Below are positions 56,108 through 64,000 of a DNA stretch of 64,000 bases, one piece after another. Under the pieces are notes generated by a model. It ran no database searches and was not told the DNA's origin. It was given only the letters and a program-made list of their open reading frames with translations. The stretch spans positions 1-64,000 of the forward strand of contig JAVYIG010000597.1 in the NCBI GenBank assembly GCA_035222895.1. Direction: 5' to 3'. This DNA comes from Strongylocentrotus droebachiensis (Eukaryota; Echinodermata; Echinoidea; Camarodonta; Strongylocentrotidae). How positions within the stretch are numbered: position 1 is the stretch's first letter; each line of letters opens with the position of its first letter. Both the position numbers and the translations under genes were made by a program.

Positions 56108-56400
56108 GTCGCTTGCCCGCACAAAGGCCGCTAACGCGCATCGCGGGTCAAAAGTTAGTTCCGAGATATCGCGTTTTAAAAGGTTTAAACTCACAAGTCT
56201 TCTTTAACAGATAAAAATCATACATGAATACGTGGATTGTGGCATACTCTATTAGACTGGCAATTTATTTTTTCAAAACAAGCATTATTTTGTTAGTTAT
56301 CGTCGATTTAGTGTTAGTGCCCTTTGTGCAGTGAGTTGAACGCGCTGGGCGTTTCCTGCACAAAGGCCGCTATGCGCGTAACGGCTTTTGTGCGGGCACT
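56108..56400. mobile_element. Foldback MITE in intron 32
   Basis: GCCCGCACAAAGGCCGCTAA at the left is mirrored by GCGTAACGGCTTTTGTGCGG at the right. Extra copies of CACAAAGGCCG / CTTTTGTGCAG follow to 56462. A poly-G run is at about 56520-56536. Confidence 0.75.
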
Positions 56401-57582
56401 AAGAGTGCGCGTTCAGTGTACAAAGGCCGTGTTGTACGTATTCGCTGTAGCTTTTGTGCAGTTAGTTTCCCCAAACACGTTGTAATTATGTTTAAACATC
56501 CAGTGGCGGATCCTTGGCGGGGGGGGGGGGGGGGGTGGATGTTGAGTTTAAAAAAATAGTGCTCAACATAAAAATATACCACTGAGATGTGTCAGTGTTG
56601 ATTTAGCCAAACAAATTGAAGTTGGGTGGGGGAGGTTTCACACTCTGTAACATTATCTTGTCATTTTATTTGGGTCATGTGATATGTGCAACCTATATAG
56701 CTCAGTATAGCAATGAAAAGGGGAGGAAATCCATATTTGGACTCTATTGTTTGCCCATTGTGAAACTAGACTTATTATTTTATCAATTTGTACGGATTCA
56801 GCCAAATTATATTAATATGCACTATCTGATAAATTTAGAGTTCAACAAATTTCTTAATAATGTCTCTCTCGTTCACTAACTATACAGTCTACCACTTTCA
56901 TGCATGCTTTATTCCAATTATTCATCAAACACTGTACGTTCAGACAGTAAGAATCAATCATTTTCATTGTCGGTCAAGGAATAATGACACAAAGGCTATT
57001 TTTAAGGAACAAATTAGAAATGTCAATTTATTATATCTTGTTAAATAATTTATTATAAAGTAATAAATATCAAATTCCACTGATAAATTAATTCAATCAT
57101 AAATTAAAATAAGTTATATTATAATCATTTTCTCTCTCTATTATACAGTATACAATGTAAGTACAAACTTTTTAATTCATGCTACAATGCAGTACTAAAA
57201 TCCGAATTCAATTTTTGTTAAAGATATTTACATTCCTATAGTAAAACTACAAAGAACTTGTGCTTCTATTTAAAAAAATCAAATGAGTATCAATATTGTG
57301 GTGTCACGTGATTGTAGTTACAATTATACAATTTAATTTGTGCATACATACACTGTTTTCACACTGAAATAAATAAAAGAAAGACATAACAATATTTTAT
57401 ACTTCAACTAAAATGTCCATGTAAAATACATCCTGTATAAACTTCATATATAACATGACTCACTGCATCTGAAATTTATGATGGCCTTTTCTATGTGCTT
57501 TGATTGTAATACTATCTTTGATACACATGAGTTGTACTACGAAGGATTATCATAGTTCAAACTTGCAAAAATATATTTTCAA

Positions 57583-57670
57583 GATTCAAGATTCAAGATT
57601 ATTTTATTGGTCCATGCTTGCAAATATTACATAGAAATTTTGCTTCCAATGGCTTTTTTGACAGTGAAAA
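57583..57670 (-). mobile_element. Possible retroposon tail (minus)
   Basis: TTCAAGATTCAAGATTCAAG is followed by ATTATTTTATTGGTCCATGC. On the minus strand this is a polyadenylation-like AATAAAAT followed by (CTTGAAT)n. Confidence 0.45.
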
Positions 57671-58047
57671 ATACAGATAGAAAATACAATATAACGTTTA
57701 ACAATAGAAACAATGTACATAAATATGGACAATTATTTATAATGTGCAAGTGCCCCTCAATTTCATATTGTGTACAATTAACATAAATTAAAATGTCTCA
57801 TAATACAATATTTCCCGTCAACTCCCCCCCCCCCCCCCCCCCCCTCATCCGCTAGCTCCAGTCTCCAGTCATCTGTTTAATTGCACTTCAATAGCAGCTA
57901 CTGAAGTGCAACTAAACGGATAGCTATCGAAAACAACAATAACAATTTCAAATCCAGTATGAAATATATGATTATGAAGATAGGTAGATAGCCTTATGTA
58001 TACAGTTATCGCGTCACAGTTGAATTATACACATGTACACATTCACT

Positions 58048-58381
58048 CAGGGGCGTACGCAGGATTTTTTCAAGGGGGGGTTTTAAAATCGGGCCCAAAA
58101 TATTTAAAATCGCGCCGGCTGAAAAGTCGCTCAGTGGGGGGGGGGGGGGGGGGGGTAAGCGTACACTTTTTTTTTTAGCCAAAAAAAAATCGCAACGACT
58201 CAGCCAGCCGAAATGGCACTCAGTGGGGGGGGGGGGGGGGTAAGGTAACCTTTTTTAGGTTAGCCGTGGGCATTTTTTTGTTTTAATTAAAAAAAAAAAA
58301 AAATCCAAAGGGGGGGGGGGGGGGGTTTAGGTTTTTTTAGGGGGGTTTACACACATAAAAATACCCCTGCGTACGCCCCTG
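58048..58381. mobile_element. MITE with CAGGGGCGTACGCAGG ends
   Basis: Starts CAGGGGCGTACGCAGGATTT and ends CCTGCGTACGCCCCTG. The body has several poly-G runs and poly-A/T. Such ends are common in hAT-type MITEs of marine invertebrates. The flanking 8 bp (cattcact / catgggat) do not form a clear duplication. Confidence 0.75.
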
Positions 58382-59749
58382 CATGGGATAATTGATATCT
58401 TGTGTACATTCAAAATACAAGCAATGTCCATATTCCTGCCAGTCCCCCAAAAAATAAATCAATAGAGATATTACAAACAAAATACCTTTAATTTCAGTTA
58501 TTTGATAATACAAAGTTTGTTTATCTCCTCTCTTTGTCAGGTTTGTATGTTATTGATCATATTAAATTGTCAGCCTTCATTTCTATACTACATGAAACAT
58601 GATTGTTTCACATTTTCCTACACAAATTTCTATTTCGGGCAATTCCACTTAACGAGTTTGATTTAATTTATTGTTAATCAGTTGACAATACATTAAAGAA
58701 TGTGAACAAGATATTTGTTCAGAAGCAGATATATATATTCTAACCTAGCTGTCATGAGTTCACAATTGCAGTTCACATTTTTAGTTGCTTTAATTGGTAT
58801 GGCACTAGCAGAATTGTATATTTGTATTTTTACTTATATCATAGCATTTCTGCCTGATCCATTCTGAATCGAGTAGACAAAATATACTGCAATGTATGAA
58901 CTAGCATACCCATTGCTCAGAGAAATGTACCATTTTATACATTTTTGTCCCTCCCCCCCCTCCCCCCACTCAGTGTTATTTAGGGTACGCATATGCTTGT
59001 TCCCTCTTTTTGAAAGCACCCCCTATCTGAGGACTGCCAACATTTCCGAACCCCCCTTTCGCGGGCTTTTCGCAAGCTTTTCCTGCCTTGGAGACCCCCT
59101 AAATCATGAAAAATGCTCAATGTACCCCCCCTAAATTCAGAATAATTTCTCAGGAGTCCAAAGAGATGAGAGAAAAGAAGAAAAAAAACACCCCCTCTTT
59201 AAAGAAATCTCTGGGTGAAAAGTTAATACCCCTTTTTTTTACAATTCTCGGGCCGGACTTTGTCGCACGAAAAGTACATCTTTACCGGACAATGAAAGGG
59301 CTGTTATTGTTCCTGATTCTTGCTGCCTCACAAAGTTTTAAATATAAGCTAGGACTCATGTGTAAAACAAGTACATCATGTACAAGAAGTATACAACACA
59401 AGCCTGCTTAGGGGCAAACTACTTTTTTGTGAGATATATTGGACGCAGAATATCATACTATGTAAATTCTACAGCAAAATTTAGATCGATCACCACCCCT
59501 GAAATGTGGTGACATAGACCTCAACCCTGGTCCATTAAATGACCATCCCCATCATCAGTACTCAAGTGAATATCTGCATAATTTGAGGGGAAACTGAAGT
59601 AAGGGAAAAGTCTCCTCCCAGACATGGAGAACAATCACCAGCCTAATTCGAATACACTCCAAGCCAGTCAGTCACAGAGGCAAAATGGATGGGATTAGGA
59701 GACTCCCAGGACCCTTCTCATTAGAAGCCAGGCCTCCATGCTGTTGGTG

Positions 59750-61795
59750 TATCTTCCTACTTTGAGGTTGTGCAGACAGTGATGTAGAAGATTTAATCTA
59801 TGTGCGGTTAAAAAGAACAGGCGTAATCCTAGCGCAACTGTGTTTTCTGCACCTCAGTCTTTAAGCTGGCTACTGAGGTACAGGCAATTACACATGCAGG
59901 GAGAACGTTCCAGAGTCCGATGGTGTCAGGAACAAAGGTTTTCTGATATATGTGCAAGTGCGAGCATAAGGGACATGCATCTTCATCTGATGGCCACAAA
60001 GAAAAGTTGAGGCCTGATTGAAGTATTGCGCAGCTGGTACATCAACCAAGGAGTTGTGTATGCGGTACATCATTATCACCTTGAACTGAGCACGCCTTTC
60101 TTCAAGAGTGGGCCACTTCAGACGAAAGAGCATGTTGGTGACACTACTTGTGCGATGGTGGTCTCCTATAGTAAACATGGTGTACCGTCGTTGCACCATC
60201 CCCAGCTTCCGAATATTATCCTTGGTGAAGGGGTCCCATGCACACTTCGCTTCCATATTCCAGGACAGGTCTGAGGAGAGCCTTGTAGCATAGCACCTTG
60301 ATGTTTCTTGGCGGGAGCTCACGTTGCGTTGCAAGAAGGCACGGGAGGAGTTTGCCTGCTTGGCGACCAGGCTAATATGTGATTCCAGCTCATGTTTTGA
60401 TGTATGTTTATACCAAGATACTTGGCAGAGCTAACCTTTTCCAGTGCTTGACCATGGATTGAGTATGTCTTGTTGATTGGGGTCCTCTTTTTTAGCCAGT
60501 CTGATTCCCACTGTTGCAGATTGTTTGCATCATCTTGAGAGCAAATCTTGCGGTAGAGGAGACAGTCATCTGCAAACAATCTGGTTGTTGATTGGGTAGA
60601 GACACTATCAGGTAGGTCATTGATGTAAAGTAGGAAGAGGAGCGGGCCGAGGACACTACCTTGTGGTACCCCTGATGAGACTGGGACAGTGTCTGAGGTA
60701 CATCCATTGAGAACTACTCTCTGTGTTCTGTTGTGGAGGAAGTCTTGTGTCCAGCTCAGTGTAGACTGATGGTTGCCATAGAATTTCAGTGTGTATAGAA
60801 GTCAATGGTGAGGGACTTTGTCGAAGGCCTTTAAGAAATCTAACAAAATCATGTCGTGCTGTTCGCCTCTGTCTAGACCCTTGGCAAGGTCGTCACAGGT
60901 AAGGATGAGTTGGGTGATACATGAACGACGTTTGCGAAATCCATGCTGGGCATCTGAGAGGATGTTATTTTCATCAAGGTGACTCTTGGTGCAGCTGCAG
61001 ATGATATGCTCTAAGATCTTGCATGGAATAGATGTCAGAGAAATGGGTTTATAATTCTCTGGACTGCTCCTATCACCTTTCTTAAACACGGGAGCAACAT
61101 TTGCCGTCCTCCAGTCATCTGGAATAATGCCTTGTTCAACAGATGCTTTGAATAATATTGCAAGTACTGGGGTGACTTCATCAGCAAGTACCTTGAGTAA
61201 CCTAGCCAAAATTCCGTCCGGGCCTGTCGCTTTGAAGGGGTCAAGTCCAGATAACACCTGTTGACACCAGCTGGAGAGATGTCAATGTCCTCCATGGAGG
61301 GATAAGGACTGTCACCTTTGTCTGGAATATTAGTTGGGCACTCATCTCTGGTAAATACTGATGCAAACTGTTTGTTGAGGGTATCTGCCTTGGAAGTGCA
61401 GTCAGATTGGATGATTCCTCCTGGTGACTTAAGAAGAGCAACACCAGTTGTATCACACTTCTTACTGTTAATGAATGACCAGAACCGTTTTGGGTTGCAC
61501 TTGGGGTGAAATGATGTTCCTGATGTGGTCATTGCATGCTTGTTTGCATGCAGATCTTGAGTCTTTTTTCAGAGCTCGGTACTTCTCAAAGTCTTCTTGA
61601 GTGCCAGCTAAGCTCCTTGCTTTCACATATTGACGCTTCTTTCTTCTTGATAGACGCTCCACTTTGGTGTTTATCCAAGGTTGGTTGTACTGTATGGATG
61701 ACATTTTTGAGGGCACATGCTGTTCCACGATTTCAAGAAGATTTGATTTGATGGACAACCACATTTCAGAGACGGAGCTTTCCACGCTAAATCAA
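59750..61795 (-). mobile_element. Truncated LINE (jockey/CR1-like) reverse transcriptase, frameshifted
   Basis: On the minus strand, in order: a pre-RT segment (61785-61468: WINTKVERLSRRKKRQYVKA), the RT core (61257-60802: FKATGPDGILARLLK, VAPVFKKGDRSSPENYKPIS, QHGFRKRRSCITQL, LLDFLKAFDKVPH), the catalytic box FADDCLLY (60579), and the C-terminal part (60334-59888: LGMVQRRYTMF, SVTNMLFRLKWPTLEERRAQ). At least three frame changes separate them. The endonuclease is missing, so it is 5' truncated. It starts where the Penelope-like element breaks off. Confidence 0.88.
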
Positions 61796-63190
61796 GAAGC
61801 AAACGACTTGCTGAACAATGCACATTGATCTGGTCTAAGTCACGTCTGCTATGTGGCCAGATGACAAATGTGTTGTCGACATATCAGAGCCAGAGAGAAG
61901 GGCGTTGTGAGAGAGTCTGGAGTGCCGTAGTTTCGAAGTGCTCCATGAAGATGTTAGCTATAACCGGTGAAAGAGGCGATCCCATGGCTGCGCCTTGAAC
62001 TTGCTGGTAGTAAAATTTGTCTCGCCATTTGAAGGAAGTTGAATTGAGGCAGAAGTACATGAGGTCATGTATTTCATCCGGTGTCAGAGGAGTTCTGTCA
62101 AGGAGGGTGTCGTCAGCTTCGAGGCGTTCTTTGATGATTCGGCAGGATTCGGTGACAAGAACATGGGTGAAGAGAGATTCAACATCGAAACTGACCATGA
62201 TGTCTGTATCGTGTATGGTGGTCTTGGAGAGGATGTCAACGAAATGCTTGGAGTTATTGATGTGGTGCTGCGATTGTCCTACGAGTGGTTGGAGAATCGA
62301 GGTCAGGTGTTTTGCTGTGTCATAGCAAGGCGAACTTGAACTTGCTGGTAGTAAAATTTGTCTCGCCATTTGAAGGAAGTTGAATTGAGGCAGAAGTACA
62401 TGAGGTCATGTATTTCATCCGGTGTCAGAGGAGTTCTGTCAAGGAGGGTGTCGTCAGCTTCGAGGCGTTCTTTGATGATTCGGCAGGATTCGGTGACAAG
62501 AACATGGGTGAAGAGAGATTCAACATCGAAACTGACCATGATGTCTGTATCGTGTATGGTGGTCTTGGAGAGGATGTCAACGAAATGCTTGGAGTTATTG
62601 ATGTGGTGCTGCGATTGTCCTACGAGTGGTTGGAGAATCGAGGTCAGGTGTTTTGCTGTGTCATAGCAAGGCGATCCTCGGGTTGAAATGATGAGGCCAA
62701 GTGGAATGGTAGGTTTGTGTATCTTCGGCTGGCCAAACAGGATGGGGCAGGTAGCTGAAGATGAGCGAAGTTTGAAGTAGAGTGGCTTGGATATGACTTC
62801 TGTTCTGTGAAGAGAGAGGAGTCGCTGGTTGAGTTTCCTTTCCGTTGCTAGTGTGGGATCTTTCTTTAGTTGTTTGTAAGTCGGAGTCTCGAGGAGCGCA
62901 CCGATCTTATTGTTGTAGTCCCCTTTGTTCAGAACTACTGTAGCGTTGCCCTTGTCTGCCTGTAGAATGTGTATTGACGGGTTGCTGCGTAGATCTTTGA
63001 TAGCGGCTCGTTCTGGTTTGCTAATGTTGGGTTGCGGTGGCTTAGCTGTGGATAGGGCTTGGGTGACTTGGAAACGGATTTGGTCCGCTGCGGTTCGGCT
63101 CAGGAATCTCAGTTTGCCTATATTGTATATCTACATCACCATGCAAGCCGATACTTACAAGCAGCAAAAGTATTCAAGTTCAACTGAATA
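61796..63190 (-). mobile_element. Broken Penelope-like retroelement (RT part)
   Basis: Minus-strand frames contain PLE RT signatures: DKGNATVVLN near 62950, FGQPKIHKPTIPLG near 62720, MVSFDVESLFTHV, KFYYQQVQGAAMGSPLSPVI and FMEHFETTALQTL. The catalytic region has decayed: the expected YVDD reads YVDN and is preceded by a stop after SLWL. A 341-bp tandem duplication (61993-62333 / 62334-62674) shifts the frame. Downstream it is cut off by the LINE at about 61796. No GIY-YIG part is seen. Confidence 0.85.
61993..62674 (-). repeat. 341-bp tandem duplication inside the Penelope-like element
   Basis: 61993-62333 and 62334-62674 are essentially identical, beginning at TTGAACTTGCTGGTAG and ending GTCATAGCAAGGCGA. 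The length is not a multiple of three. Confidence 0.95.
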
Positions 63191-63575
63191 AAGTTAGGAA
63201 AAACTTTAAGGTTATTGCCCTTATACTGACTTACCTGGTTGGTATTGGAAGCTTAAGGTTGTACTGGATCATCAAAGATGGTTGCCTTCATTCATATATC
63301 ATGTAATGTCTGGGAACTTTAAGGTTATTGGCTTTAAATGACTTACCTGGGTCATCTTGGAAGCTAAGTTACTATTGGTTTGTGGATGTTTGTCTTCATG
63401 TTTCATGTACAGTAAGGTCAGGAAACCTAAAGGATGTTGGCCTTAAACTGACTTACCTGGTTAGTCTTGGAAGCTTTTGGTTGGTTTAGAATGTTGGTCT
63501 TTATCATTTATCATGTAAGTTCTTGGAACTTAAAAAGTTAGAGGCCATAAACTGACTTCCTGGTTTGTGTGGGTT
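63190..63575 (+). repeat. ~110-bp tandem repeat
   Basis: Three to four imperfect copies containing GGAACTTTAAGGTTATTGGC, TGACTTACCTGG, TCTTGGAAGC and TTCATGTTTCATGTA-like segments. It borders the 5' side of the Penelope-like element. Confidence 0.85.
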
Positions 63576-64000
63576 TTCGACGATGGTCTGCATACTTTCA
63601 TCGGTGTCTTTGTTGACCGTCTGCGCTGCACTGTCTGCACAGTCGTCAATAGTCTACCTACTTCCCTCGATGTCTTCATTGACTGTCTGCGGTGAAGTGC
63701 CTGCACAGTCCCAGTCCTGTTAGTGTATTACAGAAAATGTGTTGCAGGAAATATGGTTTCATCCAATTTGCTAACCTATTATATTTTGTACCTTTACTAG
63801 GTTTTTTTTTTTTAAAGCAGTTTTCACGTAGAAAAGAACAAGTTATTACCTAATAGAACTATCTGATTATCATATGACCATTATTATAACAATTCTTCTT
63901 TTGAGTAAAATATTATTAAGTATCACCACCAGTGTTTCCCTCTATCCTCTTTTTATGTATACCAAAAAATAAATTCATACATGTCTTAGAGCTGACATAC
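63576..64000 (+). other. Right edge of window
   Basis: Two imperfect copies of a GTCTTTGTTGACCGTCTGCG / GTGCCTGCACAGTC segment (about 63590-63715) are followed by AT-rich DNA. No exon seen. Confidence 0.5.

Larger units (their letters stand above)
55666..64000 (+). other. Intron 32 (incomplete), repeat-rich
   Basis: No further dynein exon recognised. It contains the MITEs, LINE, Penelope-like element and tandem repeats listed separately. 56600-57580 and 58390-59700 hold AT-rich or low-complexity DNA with no supported gene. Confidence 0.6.

Noticed and set aside
61884..62666. Pairs of plus-strand ORFs over the Penelope-like region
   Set aside because: They are antisense to clear RT sequence and duplicated by the 341-bp tandem repeat.

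Overview
The window is animal nuclear DNA. Long stretches of intron surround short exons with consistent GT/AG borders. The introns are crowded with foldback MITEs, poly-C/poly-G tracts, non-LTR retrotransposon tails and a Penelope-like element. This repeat style suggests a marine invertebrate deuterostome such as a sea urchin or relative; that is inference from style and no diagnostic marker is present.

Backbone gene. One gene on the + strand runs from 2014 to beyond the right edge. It is the 5' part of an axonemal outer-arm dynein heavy chain of the DNAH5/DNAH8 class. I could assemble 32 coding exons (2014-55665) whose phases join without a break into about 1651 residues: N-terminal extension, tail (DHC_N1) and the start of the linker (DHC_N2). 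The AAA+ motor lies outside the window. The last intron is open and fills 55666-64000.

Main discovery. Intron 14 (13520-35776, 22.3 kb) consists almost entirely of one very large DNA transposon, 13554-35391 (21,838 bp). It has a perfect 6-bp target-site duplication (AATAAG at 13548-13553 and 35392-35397) and inverted arms of about 3.8 and 4.1 kb. Each arm begins with the same TACGGAGCCCGGG terminus, followed by about 0.8 kb of a 21-bp palindromic minisatellite. Between the arms are two convergent, intron-containing genes. One, on +, is a SAM-like/HECT ubiquitin-ligase-type protein (19250-23593). The other, on -, is an IS3/retroviral-integrase-like DDE transposase (30735-27585). Both reading frames look intact. 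The transposase type, TSD length and TAC terminus fit the eukaryotic IS3EU superfamily as I remember it. The element also carries younger insertions: a mariner remnant, a TTAA-flanked MITE and a LINE tail.

Other regions. 1-1000 is a degenerate tandem repeat, and 1001-2013 is repeat-rich upstream DNA. Intron 1 holds a LINE reverse-transcriptase remnant. Introns 9, 11, 15, 17, 22, 26 and 30 carry foldback MITEs. Intron 19 contains a 122-bp tandem duplication that copies the start of exon 20. Intron 21 has a small ORF of unknown nature. The last intron carries MITEs, a broken LINE joined to a broken Penelope-like element on the - strand, and a 110-bp tandem repeat near 63.2-63.6 kb.
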